Assembly: GCA_001687465.1 (NCBI GenBank)
Contig: LVLI01000217.1
Span: forward strand, 86,053-150,052
Length of the DNA stretch: 64,000 nt
Direction: 5' to 3'
Source of the DNA: Halocafeteria seosinensis
Taxonomy: Eukaryota > Sar > Bigyra > Bicosoecida
Each line of letters starts with the position of its first letter. Position 1 is the stretch's first letter. The notes under the pieces were generated by a model. It did not search any database. It was not told the DNA's origin and saw only the letters and a program-made list of their open reading frames with translations. Shown piece by piece: positions 46,289 through 59,305 of the stretch. Both the position numbers and the translations under genes were made by a program.

Positions 46289-49200
46289 ATGGCTTCCACA
46301 TTGATACAGCGGTAAGTGCCCCTTGCATGCATGTCGTGGGAGGGAGAGTGGGTGTGATTACAAGTGACGTCTGGTGCTTCTTGCAGCCACGTGTTTGGCG
46401 CGAAAGTCAACACGGATAGGGCTCTCACGTTCGCCGATGATTCACATTTACTGTATCCTTGTGGACATTCGGTCGTGAAATACAATATAGGGAATTATTC
46501 ACAGAATTTTATCAATGGGTCTCCTAATCAAGGGGAAATCACAGCCATAGCTGGAAGCCATGGCAAGCGCTACTTGGCAATCGCGGAAGCGGGGAGCACA
46601 CCCTGCGTTAGCCTCTACAACATGAGGCGCTTGTACAGGAGCAAGGTCTTGGGAAGTACTCCGGAAGTGACGAATTGTGAATATTCGTCCATCGCATTCA
46701 ATAAAAGTGACACTAAGCTGGTTGGATTGACCTCGGGGAAGCACCAGTACATCGTCCTGTGGACCCTAGACAAGGGTGCTGTGGTTGCTGCGCATCCAGT
46801 AGTTTACGAGAGAGGTATCACTCTATACGGGATTCAATTCAATAAGCTAAACTCCGATATACTCTGCGTCAATGGCAATGGTTTTCTTCGTTTCTTCACG
46901 ACAGAAAACAACAACATTGCTGAGTGCCCGATGGACGAGGAATTTGCAGGACGCGAAACCAGTGATTATACTTCGGCAGCTTACATAGCTGAGAATCAGT
47001 TGATTTCGGGAACATCTCAGGGTGGGCTCCTCTATTTCAACGACCAAGATTTTAAGCTTGCTTTGCCTGAATCTCCAGACGATGGACAAGCGGTCTTGGA
47101 CGTTCTTTCATTCTCGCGTGGGTTTATCACGGCCTCCGCTGACGGTTCCGTGAGAATATATGAATACGCGGACGATGTTAACATCGCATTCTCTCAGAGC
47201 AAGAAACTACAACTTACATCTTCGGAGCTTGAAGGAGGAAGTCGAATACTGTCTCTGGCAGTATCCCCTGCAGAAGACTACCTCGCCCTGGCAACAAGTG
47301 TCAACGCAATTTATAAACTACCTCTTGGTACCGTCTTATCAAAAGACGAGGGAGATTTTGCAGAACTTGTTCCCGCTCATGGTCCCAAAGAGGGAGAGTA
47401 TCTCCATAGACGCGGAAGTATGAACTCCTGCAAAGTGCATAGTCTAGACTCTGCCATCAGAAAACCAATTGTGGTTACCTCCGGTTCTGATAATACCATA
47501 CGAGTGTGGAACTACGTGGACAAAACGCAGGAGTTATGCAAACACTTCGCCGATACAGCATTTAGTGTTGCGTGCCACCCTAGTGGTCTACACATCTTGG
47601 CCGGATTTACTGACAAGTTACGATACATGAACGTGCTGCTGGATGATCTCCGGCCGATGAAGGAAATCAACATCAAGAATTGTAAGGAATGCAGGTTTGC
47701 AAAAGGAGGGCACCTCTTCGCTGCAATGAATGTGAAGCTGATTCAGGTCTATAATTCCTATACATGTGAGATGCTACATAGTCTCCGAGGGCATTCTGGT
47801 GTAATCACATCCCTTTCGTTTTCGCCCGATGACCGAACGCTGCTCAGCGCTGGACTGGATGGGCGTCTCTATGCGTGGAATATGGTAGATGGCAGGCGAA
47901 CAGGTGAATACGTTGCTAAGGATATAAAAATATCCAATGCTAGCGCTACATCTGATGAAACCACTGCCTATTCGGTTGGTACTGACAAGCGCCTCAGTCT
48001 TGTTGACTTGAATGCGCAGCAAGTGGAGAGAGGAGTGCCGAGCAAAAAGGCTCTTGGAAGTGTTGTGGTTGGCTCCGGCTTGACGGGAATTTTGATGACC
48101 GGTGAATCAGACGAGTGTGACACGGGTAACATCATCAGTTATCCCTATCCTCTCCCAGAGGGAGAACCGGAAACGATATCGTATGCTGCAACGTCCAGTG
48201 GTATCTCTAAGATGATTCTGAGTCATGACAGCACCCAGTTGTTTGCGTCTGGTCTGGATGGTTCTGTTCTCGTGTACGAAGTCCGGGATAAAGATGGAAG
48301 GATACCCTTTAGGGAAGCAACAGCAAAAATGCCGTGGAGCGACGAAGTTCTCGTAACCCGAAGTGACTTGGAGGACATGGCTTCTGCCATTGCAGAACTG
48401 GAAGAAACACAGGAAGAGATGCAAAGCAATAACGAGTATGCATTACGGATGAAAGAGATTGCGTTTCAGGAAGATATGAAGAAGCTAACTGAAAGATACT
48501 CTGCCGAATTGGAGCAAGAGAAACAGCAGTATGAACTTCTCCAAGAAGAAAAAATGGACTTGGAAAGGGAGTTTGGTGAAAGTATCTCAGCCTTGCAGGT
48601 TTCGCACAGATCTGAGAAGCAAAAGCGGGAAGGATTGTATCAGGAAAAAATAATGGAAGAAGTGGAACGCTACCAACAGAAAGAAAATGAATGTCAAAAA
48701 GCGCTTGAAGACCACCGAGCCAGGAAACAGGAGCTCATTGACGCACATGAACGTAATATGGCGAATAAACGTGAATTTTATGAACAGCAGTTGAAAGAGG
48801 CTCGGGAAAGGCGCCAGGAGATGGCTGATGATAAGAAAGGAACACTCAGAGATTGGGAAGAAACGCGCAACCAAATGGAACAGGACCTTGATGAGCAAAC
48901 AAATAACATGCGCAAGAGTTACGAGTCTCGTCTTGAGGAGCAAAAGCAGCTCATCTTGAAATGCAAATCGGAAAATGGGATAATGAAGAAAAAGTTTGCC
49001 TCGTTGCAGAAGGATATCGAAGACCAACAAGAGGAGGTTCAGTCACTGGAGGAAAACAAGTACAAATTGGATCAACAAATTTCATCCCTCGGGAAGGAGA
49101 TCGAGGTGCTAAACACCATGATAAAAGAGAAGGATGCTTCGATTGGTGAGAAGGAGAAGAGGATATATGAACTGAAGAAGAAAAATCAAGAACTAGAGAA

Positions 49201-50103
49201 ATTTAAGTTCGTCTTAGATTACAAGATTAGGGAATTGAAGCGGCAAATAGAACCAAGAGAGAACGAAATTGCCAACATGAAACAGCAGATTAAAGAAGTT
49301 GACGCCGAATTAGAATCGTTCCACCAATCTAACGCTGAGCTAGATGAGGCCATTGGTGACATCCGAAAACAGATTGATCAGCTTCATGAGGATACCTCAA
49401 AGAAAAAGTAAGTTCAAAAGTGGGGGCATTGCGATCTACCCGAAAACTTCAACGTATTTACACGTTGCAGGATCCAACTAACTAAAGTAAATGGGATCAT
49501 AAAACGGTTTCATACGGAACTCTATAAAGTTTCGCATTCAATCCTAGAACCTGAAGGTTCGTTTCATTGTCACTTATGAATTGTTCAATGGCGTAGGATA
49601 ATTTGGTTGCTGCAGATCTCCGTGAGAATTTCTTGAGATTGTACGAAGAATTCGTTCCTAAGGGGAAGACGCTGCAAGGTGCCGACCAGAGCATCGTGGA
49701 AGAATATGAGAAGCAAAAGCAGTACCTTGAATCAACGGTGAACGAAATGCAGAAGCGTGTAAATGAGAACTCCGACGCTGCTCGGAAAGAGAATTTTAGT
49801 CTCATGCAGGAAAACATGCAGTTGATAAATGAATTGTCATCTTTGCGAAAACAAGCTCAAGAGTTAGAGACCGAAAAGAAAAACCGCCGGATGCGGAGGC
49901 CCCATCCGCCGTCGCGTGGAAAGCAGCGTCCGGGAACTGGCGAATCCAAGGGTAGTGAATTAGATATGACGGTGGAAGAAGCGTCGAAGACCATTTCACA
50001 GCAAAAGGAATTTATTGGAAATCTCAGGGCGGAAGTGAAAAGGCTTGAGGAAGCGCTCGTACAGCAAAGGCCTTATGAACGAGAAAAACCTCAAAAAGCG
50101 TAA
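46289..50103 (+). CDS. CFAP57: Cilia and flagella associated protein 57 (WDR65)
   Basis: Four exons: 46289-46311, 46387-49407, 49471-49556, 49616-50103; introns 59-75 nt; 1,205 residues (human about 1,250). CFAP57 is an axonemal protein of inner-arm dynein docking and ciliary regulation. Residues 1 to ~665 form WD40 propellers (SGSDNTIRVWNY, LRGHSGVITSLSFSPDD). The remainder is coiled coil with family hallmarks: MKKKFASLQKDIEDQQEE, EKRIYELKKKNQELEKFKF and LDYKIRELKRQIEPRENE. The tiny first exon encodes MASTLIQR in phase with HVFGAKVNTD, which fits the human N-terminus. A 3' exon retains the FLRLYEEFV segment. With DNAL1 it argues for motile cilia. Confidence 0.95.
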
Positions 50104-50153
50104 ATCTTATTCAAACAAAATCCAACATTTTACACTCTTGCAAAACTGTGCAT

Positions 50154-52443
50154 TTATTCTTCCGAATCCACCTTTTTTCGCTTTGCTTGAAGCCTTTGGA
50201 CATAATTTGCAGAGCGTCGAACGGATCGCTGGACGACATCGTACTGTCTACGTTTCTTCGAAGAGAGCATAGATGCAGCTAATTCCCGCTTTTCATTCTC
50301 ACTGGTACTGCCCATAGCAGCTGCTCCTCGCTTTTTCCCGACAAGCGCGTCGTCGCCAAGAAGTTGACCTTTTTGAACGAATTCATTAGGCGCGCGACCA
50401 AGCTTGCCAAGGGAAGTTCGAACACGCTCATTGCCTTTCTGGTCTATGGACTCACTGTTTTTCTTAGAATCGTCTACGTTGGAATGGTCCTCTTCCGCTT
50501 CGTCAGTACTGTGACGTGGGTCCGCAGGAGGCTGAGAATTACCTTCATCACCTAGTGCTCCCGAGTCCGAAGCGTTGACCGTTTCTTGTGCCTCTTCCTG
50601 GGAAATGACACCAGAAGCAGCGCGCAGCGTATCTAGTTCTCGTCTGTAAGCAGGCACATATCCTTCAGATGCATCATCAACGAACGGTGACAGGTGTGGC
50701 TGTGGTAAATACAATCAACACATCCCGCCTTACGCTACGAAACAGATTGCTTGCAAGTTGTTTGCTGCACTTACCGGTAGAAATGCGCCAGGGGCGTAGC
50801 GATGAATCGGTAGGCACATCTGCGCATTTACGCTATCTGCTACCCATTGAGGTTGTATGTACTCTCGTCCCTCGTGTTTGTTCCTCTGACCACGCGTATA
50901 CCCAAGCAGATAGTTACTATTTTGCACAGATTATCATCCATAGTGGCGAGCACACTTACAATCGTGGGTCTATCAGTCACCTGATGGGTAATGGAAGGAT
51001 CATCGACCTCTATGGGGCTTCCAGGGCCATCCCATCCTACTTTTCCTCCAAACGATCGAATGATGAATTCGAGCGCTTCAACGGGGGTCTCCCGACCTAA
51101 GAAGAAAGTTAAACCTCTGAAGAGCTTTTGTAGCTTCTTCGTTCTCTGTCTTTCTTTTCGGGCATCTCTGAGCGCAATCGCCTCTGAGTCGGCATTCTCC
51201 TCCTCACCTTCAATCTCCTCTTCCGAATCGGATTCCGCTGAAACATTTGCTTCTTCACTTTCTTCTTCCTTGTTCTGTTCATGTCCTTGATGTTTCACGA
51301 TTTGTTTGACTTTTGAATCTATTTGTTGCTGTTTCGGGTTGCTTCCATCATCCCCTGTATGAGAGCCAGAAGCTTCTTCCGTACTCGAATGTGTAGTATC
51401 CTGTCTCTGGAGTTTTACAGCGCTCAAGTGCCCTCCCTGGGCGTCCTTTTCGTCATCCAAAGCCGGGGGGTATTTCAGATTCATATCGTTGTACAATTTG
51501 AACATGACAAATTTCATTAAAACCTGGTAGAACTCTAAAAACGTTTGCATTATCCGGTAGTCGACGTCCTCAGGGATCTCCTGGGTGAACTTGTACGGCA
51601 CAAGCCAGGTTATTTTCACCCCATGGACTTCGACTTGGTAATAAACTCCTTTCAAGCTGAAGAATACTTTCCTCAAACTTTTACTCTTCGCCACATAAGC
51701 CTCCCATTCCTTACAAAGTCTCTGGGCTAAGGTAGTGTGTTCAGCCTTGATCCTGCCTCCAATAGCAGGAAGAGCAGCGAATAAGTTCATTAATGTGAGG
51801 GCATCATCAAGATCTCCAAGGGCATCTTGAAAATTTGGATATCTTTCGCGGACTAGGTGGTCCAGATTGTATGTGGGACGTATACTGTAGAGCCTTCTAG
51901 CCTCATCCACTTGGTCCTTTCCAGCGGCGCGTCTCACTTTCTTCATAAACGCCTGGAAGCGGATAGAGTGAGGTTACAATATGAGAAAGAAATCAACAAC
52001 AACAAACGCCAATTCTCACTCACTTTAAGCTCTCGAAACTTGTCAAGCAATGGTTCATGCATGAGGTACTGGATGTCTTTGATGTGATAGTACGTCTGAT
52101 TTCGTCCAGCAGGCTGAAAGCACCACAGAGGGTTAGAAACGTTGTGTGCGCCAATGAATAAACAAACAGAGTAAGATGAAACACCCTTCGGTGTACATAC
52201 CTTGACTTTTGGATCTCTGGGGTATATTCCCTTGAGGATGCATAATCGCCTGAAGTCCTTGAGAGGGATCTGGAGTTTCTTAATCGCACGCGTTCGTGTC
52301 ATGTACGACGTCGCGGTCCCTGCATGACCCTTCTTCTGCTCTTTTCCAAAACGAGATAATTTGCGCTTGGATGTCAGTTTTGCAGTGGATTTCACCGATT
52401 TCGGCTTGGCTTTGCCGCGATGGGCGAATTTCGCCTTCGGCAT
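50154..52443 (-). CDS. PES1: Pescadillo homolog (60S ribosome biogenesis)
   Basis: Five exons: 52443-52201, 52113-52024, 51952-50960, 50885-50775, 50699-50154; introns 71-87 nt; 660 residues. PES1/Nop7 forms the PeBoW complex with BOP1 and WDR12 for 27S pre-rRNA processing in the nucleolus. Pescadillo N-terminal region: [47 protein letters not shown] and [13 protein letters not shown]. An acidic region follows, then a BRCT domain (~400-490): [37 protein letters not shown]. The C-terminus holds HLSPFVDD and a basic end ([15 protein letters not shown]). A KR-rich N-terminal extension (~45 residues) precedes the conserved start. It is convergent with CFAP57, 50 bases apart. Confidence 0.94.
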
Positions 52444-53311
52444 TTTCTTATTGCCCCTGAGAGGAAGACAACCAACAAATCAACGCACACGGATTGGATC
52501 AGTACATTCACCCCTTGTCAGATGAACTACGAAAAAGCACGCTGGAAGGCCGGATACAACCAAAGTCGACCATTTACGTGCAAGTACTGAATCCAGTGGT
52601 GTCAGTTCCTCAGCGTCACGTTGAAGTTGAAGTTCGAGCTGTACAGTGTCTACTCTTTTCTTGTGCGTCTATGATTCTAAGCTGTCTGGGGCAAAGGAGC
52701 ATTGGTAGGAAGTTGCGTAGGTGATTGCATTAAGTAGTACCCGATGCAGTGTATGAGGGGACGCGTAGCCTCGGATAACATGCACTTACTATAGTTGAAG
52801 TTGAATACACACTGAGCTTCGTGGCAATTGCATCAAAACGACTACCTCGACCCTCAAGGGGTACAATGGCAATGAGACATTTTCATATACTGTGCATCCC
52901 ACGGGAATGACGGTTCGTGCCGTGAGTCGTTGGATGTGGGTTTTCATAGAAGGTATTGTTGAAGTACCGTCGCGCACGTTCGGGCAGAACACAGGGGTCC
53001 CGTGAAGTACATGGTATACAAGTTGACGAACGGCAGTTTGCTACTTATTCCAACAGTGCATAGTGTGTCAAATATCGTGGATTGGTCCAACTTTATTTGC
53101 ATGTCTTTTAGCTAACCTATTGACGACTGTGTCTGGCTGCGAAACAACGTGACGAGTGGCGCTGACAACGAAGGGTTCTGCGGTCGTACGGTCATACACG
53201 TGTTCGCTTGTCAGCGACGCCCCTTTGGGCTTGCTACCACTCCAGTGAATCAGTTCGGCTTAATGTCTTGTTGTTAAATTTTGAGTTCCTGTACGCGAGA
53301 ACAGAGAGAAA
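52444..53311. promoter_or_regulatory. Divergent spacer between PES1 and cyclase genes
   Basis: 868 bases, one of the longest gene-free stretches. No coding frame or RNA gene recognised. A TATACTGTGCA motif occurs near 52887 and an ACCC/GGGT short palindrome near 52850-52863. It probably holds promoters and 5' untranslated sequence for both genes. Confidence 0.35.
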
Positions 53312-56300
53312 ATGGCTGAAACCAAGGAGGATCATGCTGACGGAGATGTTGAAGCCCGTACGGAGACCAGGACGATGTGGGATGACTTCGAACGAGAACG
53401 AGCAAGGGACGGGCAACATAATGCCCACATGCTGGTCATCTTTATGACTCTGGGGTGGATCTTCCACGGCCTCTACGTGTTGATTATTCTCTCACAAGAC
53501 CAAGGAACGGATGAACTCGTTCCCTACCTACTTTTCTTCAAAGCAGCCATGCTTGTGGACGCCATCGTTTGCGCAGTATTTACCGGTTTGAAGCGTTTTG
53601 ACATTATGTATGGTAGCGTTCTTGCCGCGGGTGCAACCATCTTTTCTATTTGCCAGTTCATGGAGTACACTGTTGTGGACATAATCGTCCGCGAGAGAAA
53701 CATAACTGGAGTTTCAGAGAGGCTACATGAAGTGGCTCCCGTCTTAGCTTCTGGCACATTAGGGTCTCATCAAACACTTTTCTTGGTCGTCATCTTAACG
53801 GTGATTCGGTATCTGATAAGGAGACAAAAGCATTTGGCGATCACACTTCTTAGTATATTCGCTGCGTGGGTTCTGAACCTTATCGTCCAGTCTGTTGTGT
53901 TCGCTGAAAATCGAGTTTCCTACAGAGAGGTGACCACCGAAGACGAAGTGAGACCCATGGTAGCAATCATGATGACCGTTGCGGTTAGTCTGTTGCTTGG
54001 ATACTACCGAACGAAGCAAGAGTGGTCTGTGTTTGTGCAGCGTAGGCGGCTTCAGATAGCTGGGATTCGCGCTGAAGAACTCCTCTCTCTTGCTATGCCG
54101 AGAGATATCGCCCATGAGCAAATGCTGGGAACTACGACAACAAGAGACTCTAAAAATGCCAGCGTCGCCTTTATTTACATTTCTGACTATAATAAGTTAG
54201 TCCATTCGGCGAGTAAGTTTCTCGGTGTGTACTATGTCCAAGGACATGCTTTAGCCAATCTAGCTACTGTACTATGCAGCCCAAGCCGATGATCTTATGA
54301 ACTTCATGGAGGACTTGAACGAACTGATTCGTCGGTTGGATGACTTGGTTCTGACTCACGCGAAGGTTTACAAAATCGGTATGAAATATTGCTCAGAAAT
54401 GCGGGCAATTGGTGAACATCCCTTCATTTGGTTGTATAATTTCAGAGAGCGTTGGAAACTGTTACATGGTGTCGAGTGGGATCACTCAGGTGAGTTGGTA
54501 TACGGGAACGTATTATATTCAAACGAAGACCGCAGAAGAATTCCGAAAATATTGGTGTACAGGAGGATCCTTTGCATGGTCAACACTTGCTTTCATTTTG
54601 TGTAGAAGCCATGAAAATATGTAATAACTTTAGGAAGGAGATCAGTAGAGACACAACCAAGGCTAAAATGGCTGGACAACAAAACCACTGCTATATGAAA
54701 AGCCAGTGGCGCTTTCAAATGGGGATTCATAACGGCAGCCTATCTAGGTAGGTGAAATGCTAACTCAAGCTATATGCCCACAACTCAACACTCTTTACTG
54801 GTTATGTAACGCAGTGGTATTATCGGACAAACCCGTACTTTCTTCAGACTATTCGGGGATACCGTGAATACTGCATCCCGCATCGCCTCCAAAGCTTCGC
54901 CCTGGATGATATTCCTTAGTGAGACATTTTACAAGGAACTTGATCGCCCTCCATTGGACTCGCCAATTTTTGTTGGGAGCAAGTCAGCGTCATGTCGAAT
55001 GTCATACCTTGGGCACATATACATGAAGGGTAAAGGCGAAGTGTCGTGCTACGGTGTCGTTCTTCGGGAGAAGGATTTTACATCAAGAACACCCCCGCGC
55101 GTGGGTACCTCGGGAATAGACCACTCGGTCGACTCTCTCACTCTTCCACCTGCTCATGGACGAGACTCTATCGACGATGAAAGTAGTGCTACAGAAGATA
55201 GCGAGAGCCCGGATTCGGTCACAGTACTTGCACAGGCGATTTCGTCTAAAGATTCTTCTGGGTTCAAGAAGACCCAGCAAATAATTGTGGATTCTTCCGA
55301 TTTGCTTCGTACTCTTCTGTCAGATGCATTGAAGTCCTATAAGTTTAAGAAAGATACTGTGAGCAGCGGTCAGGAGTCCCATTATGTGGAGAAAGTAGAG
55401 TGCCTGTATTTGAGCAGGTATTTTCCGTCGCTATATGAAAGCCGGTACGGTAACCAAGCGAGTGCAGAAGCACGGCGTAAAGCAGATTCCCCGAAACTGG
55501 AGAGAAAGCCAGCGTTCTTTGGCAGACGGGAAGACGTCAATAAGGTTAATCTGTTTCGGTCAGCTCGCCTTTTCCCTGGATGCTCTATCATGGCTCCAAA
55601 AACTTGGTTCAAATGGCTGAGCATGGAGTTTGATGACGCTGCTTTAGAAAACTTATATCAGGAGCGCCTCTACGGCTTCCTTTATGATGTTAGTCGCCTG
55701 AGCAATGTTGCTTCCAATGCCTTTGTGATTCTGGCTGTCATCGGATACACCAACGGTCTCGAGGAGAACCCTGGTTTGTCTATGGTTTTCGGGGCTTTGA
55801 CAGTGGTCGTCACTGTTGTGAGCCACGTGATGCTTAAGCGCTTCGCATGGATTGAGTATCACGACAATGACTTTGAAGCCGAAAACATCGAAGAACGACG
55901 CCAGCATCGAATTGAGGAGCTGACGGAGGAACTTTCGGAGGACGCGGACTCAGTAAAGACGCCCGAGATAGCCTCACCACCCGCGTCAGAAGAAAATGGT
56001 TGTGATAATGTAGCGTACAAGGATGCAAACGTATCCACTTGTCGTTCTATCTTGGCCTCACTGATATCGCTACGCGATGACTTCACCGCCTGGGTAAGCT
56101 TCATGAGTGTGCTAGTAATGGGAATTATTACAGGGCTGGATCAACTGACACTATCGGAATTCCTGACTGAGCGAAGCGATGAAGAACTGTGCTTGTCCTC
56201 GTTTGTGGCTCCCGTCGTTGTTTTGTCAATGTGTCAAATATTTTACAGTGGCGTCAGGACACAAGCAACGTCCCAGTTTCTTTCCGCGGCTCTCTTTTTC

Positions 56301-57149
56301 TTCATTCACCTTGGGAGCGGTGGAATTACGTCATGCGAGCCCGGCCTCTTAATACTCGGGTACTTCTTCATAGTTTGTATTCTTATTGTAGGGGTCGTTG
56401 ATACCATAAACGCCGATGTTACTATGAGGAAGTCTTCCGTCCTCAAACTGGCATCAGGCATTGCCAAGCGCCAATCGGACCGAGTTTTGTCCTTACTTTT
56501 CCCTCACTCTGTGATGCGGCAGCTGCTAAATAACGAGTACGTCGCTTTTCAGTACCATCAAGGAGAGGTTGTTATCCTTTGGGCTGACCTCGTCGGCTTT
56601 ACTGCTCTGTCTTCTTCCAAGACTTCCGCAGAGATGGCCAGGCTGCTACATACAATGTATGCAAAGTTTGATGAACTAGTAGAGCAGGAAAATCTGTGGA
56701 AGATGGATACAATTGGAGACGCATATGTAGTTGTAGGTGGGTTGTCAGAAGAGCACCGCGCTATGAATGTGGTCGAGAAGCAATTCAGAGTAGCTGGGAG
56801 GATGGTTTGTTTGATTAGACAGTTTGCACGGGATACTAGTTTCGACGTTGCTGTTCGCATTGGTATCCATTCTGGGCCGGTTGCTTCAGGTATTGTGGGT
56901 ACTCTCCGTCCTCGCTACCACATCTTTGGTACTACTGTATTAGACGCGGAGCATATGGAACAAACCAGTGCCCGCAACCGGGTCCAGGTGTCAACACACA
57001 CGGCGGAATTGTATAACAGTTTTCACTTCGGATTAGCGCCGAACACGCCTCCCGATACTCCTGCTCCGTCACCGTCGTCAACAGGTGATGATACTGCTGT
57101 AAATTCCTACTGGCTACAGCTTCCAGTATGCCCCGAAGAGGTTTTGTGA
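53312..57149 (+). CDS. Twelve-TM class III nucleotide cyclase with two catalytic domains
   Basis: Four exons: 53312-54212, 54280-54489, 54606-54747, 54815-57149; introns 67-116 nt; 1,195 residues. Layout: six TM helices (~40-250), cyclase domain C1 (~285-475), a Ser/Glu-rich linker, six TM helices (~710-955), cyclase domain C2 (~995-1155). This is the topology of animal transmembrane adenylyl cyclases. C1 keeps the transition-state Asn and Arg (LFGDTVNTASRIAS, ~430-443) but has lost the second metal Asp (KIGMKYC instead of IGD). C2 keeps both metal Asp residues (ADLVGFT ~1008, TIGDAY ~1050) but lacks the Asn/Arg (TTVLDAEHMEQ). One composite active site is therefore expected, with roles swapped relative to animal enzymes. 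ATP versus GTP preference is unclear: the usual Lys/Asp or Glu/Cys positions are Tyr and Arg in C1. cAMP/cGMP signalling at a membrane, possibly ciliary. Confidence 0.88.
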
Positions 57150-57838
57150 TCATGTTAATGTTGTTTGTACTACTAGTGCGTATGACTAGTGCATTATACA
57201 GTAATACCCGCGGTGTCCATGTATGTGGTATGCTTTGTCGGAGAATGAACAACCCACCTCATGTCCTGGGAAGGAGTGTTCCAGCAACATCATCTACTCA
57301 CGTAGTTTGACTATACTCATACAACCAACAGTACCCCCGTTTACCGTGTCAACCTGGTACTCAAAATACAATCACATTCAAGCATCGTTGTTCAGCAGGT
57401 TCAGCTGGGTCATCGCGTATTACTCTACCAACTTTCAGAAAAACAGCTCCAATAGGACCATTCTCGCCTAGCACGTACGTGGTAGCAAGTCGTACAGTTT
57501 TTCATTCTCCAAGAATGTATCCAAAGCTGTGGTGCGAGTGCCCACCAGTTCGGGGGAGGCGCGTGTCAAGTTTGATCTGGACTCCGGAGTCGCTGCGACG
57601 AAAACAAAGTTGTTGAAATGCATGTACACACACCCACACACGAGACATCCATGAGAGTATTGGTACCAGGGCGATCTACTCATCGGAGATTAGTTTGTGT
57701 GTTATTGTTCAGATATCACTGGTTTTATTATACAAGCGAGGGATTCGTTAAGAACGTCAGCATCCCTCCCCTCCTACGCATGGTTTTACAGAGAGCCTCT
57801 GTGCTCTTTTTTCTTCTTCTTGTGCGGCTCACACAAAC
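57150..57838. other. Intergenic stretch between two plus-strand genes
   Basis: 689 bases. It should contain the cyclase 3' end and the desaturase promoter. No coding frame, RNA gene or strong hairpin found; small CA-rich runs lie near 57620-57640. Confidence 0.35.
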
Positions 57839-59125
57839 ATGTCCATCTCATTGACGGACTTTAGTTGGGTTAATGAGATTGCATCCGACGATGCGATCCA
57901 ACAGCTCTCGTGGGGAGAGACACCTACGCTACAGGGACCATGGGACCAAGACAAGCTTTACGCATGGTACAATTACCTGATGGATGATCGGGTATACGTT
58001 GATGATTTAGACGCGAAGCGCTTCATCGCGTTTGACAAGTGGAAAAACGACGTGCTCTTGCCCCAGTTCGCCGTGGAAATGCTACCGCATTTCTTTGCTT
58101 CCTGGGCTCGAAACTTGATAGCCGCAACTCTACTGTACCATGGAGTGGGGCTTATTTGGTCGTTGTGGATGTGAGTGCTCTTGCAGTTTTGAGGCATTGA
58201 ATTCTCTTCATTGCATATGCTGCTTCTGTTTGCTTTGGTACAGCTATGTGCTTAATGGAAAGAAGTACTTCCCGAAAAACGACATCCCAACACTCAGCAC
58301 AATCTGGCAGCAGATGAAGGTATCTCAGCTAGCCATCCTCTGGTACACGTTTCTCCCCGCTGTGGATGAATGGTTTGTGGAGCGAGGATTCGGAATGGCC
58401 TACTACAGTGTGCCTGAATTTGGATGGTGGAGATATCTGGCGTTTACTGCTGTTTATTTAGTGTGGGTTGAGTTTGGTATCTACTGGGTGCATCGATTAT
58501 TGCACGAGATCAAGTGGGCTTACCGATGGCTCCATCATGACCACCACATTTACAACACCAAAGATACCCTAAGTCCATTTGGTAAGACAGATATATCGGC
58601 GTTCTTCGGCTTAACGACATTGGCATGTGTCTGGCAACCATTTTCTTGCAGCGGGGTTGGCGTTCCATCCGTTAGATGGAATTTTACAGGCCTCACCGTA
58701 TGTTGTAGGGATATTCTTTATTCCCTGCAATTTCTTGACACACCAATTAATGCTATTCTTCACGGCCGTAAGTGCTTGTGTTAATGGTTCAATTGCGTGG
58801 TCGTTGGTACATACACCACACTTGCTTATCGTGCCAGATTTGGACTGCGAACATCCACGACTGTATCCAAACTAATCTGGAGCCAATCATGGGTGCATCT
58901 TACCACACCTACCATCATCTTTATTACAACTGCAATTGTAAGTACTAGAGTGCACGAGCTGTCTAGACTTCCCCAGTCAACGGGTTTCCTATGCTGTGAT
59001 GCGCAGATGGTCAATTTTTCATTTTCTGGGACTGGTTTTATGGGACGCTACGTGTACCGTACGGGAGCAGTTGGTACGAATTCGATGGACCACAGAATAA
59101 AGGCAAGCGGAAGAAAGAACTGTAA
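57839..59125 (+). CDS. Delta7-sterol C5(6)-desaturase
   Basis: Five exons: 57839-58170, 58244-58581, 58652-58767, 58838-58937, 59007-59125; introns 69-73 nt; 334 residues. The enzyme (ERG3, SC5D, plant STE1/DWF7) introduces the C5-C6 double bond in sterol synthesis in the ER, using O2 and cytochrome b5. Matches to the plant enzyme are close: [53 protein letters not shown] and [11 protein letters not shown]. The di-iron His boxes are present: HRLLH, HHDHH and HTYHH. At least three hydrophobic stretches lie in the membrane part. The last exon gives [17 protein letters not shown], as in the family. It is convergent with RBMX2, 180 bases apart. Confidence 0.93.
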
Positions 59126-59305
59126 TGTATGACCGAGAGCCTCGGCTCTTTCGTACAGCCGTAGCTTTTCCCTTGGCCCCAAGAGTTGGCGCAGTCAGGA
59201 GCACGATCATTCGATAACTCAATAACACTTGTTTCGAGATGCTTCATCCACGTTTACCATATTGTACTTGTCTTCCGAGTTTCATAGTGTTGTTGTCACG
59301 ATTCG

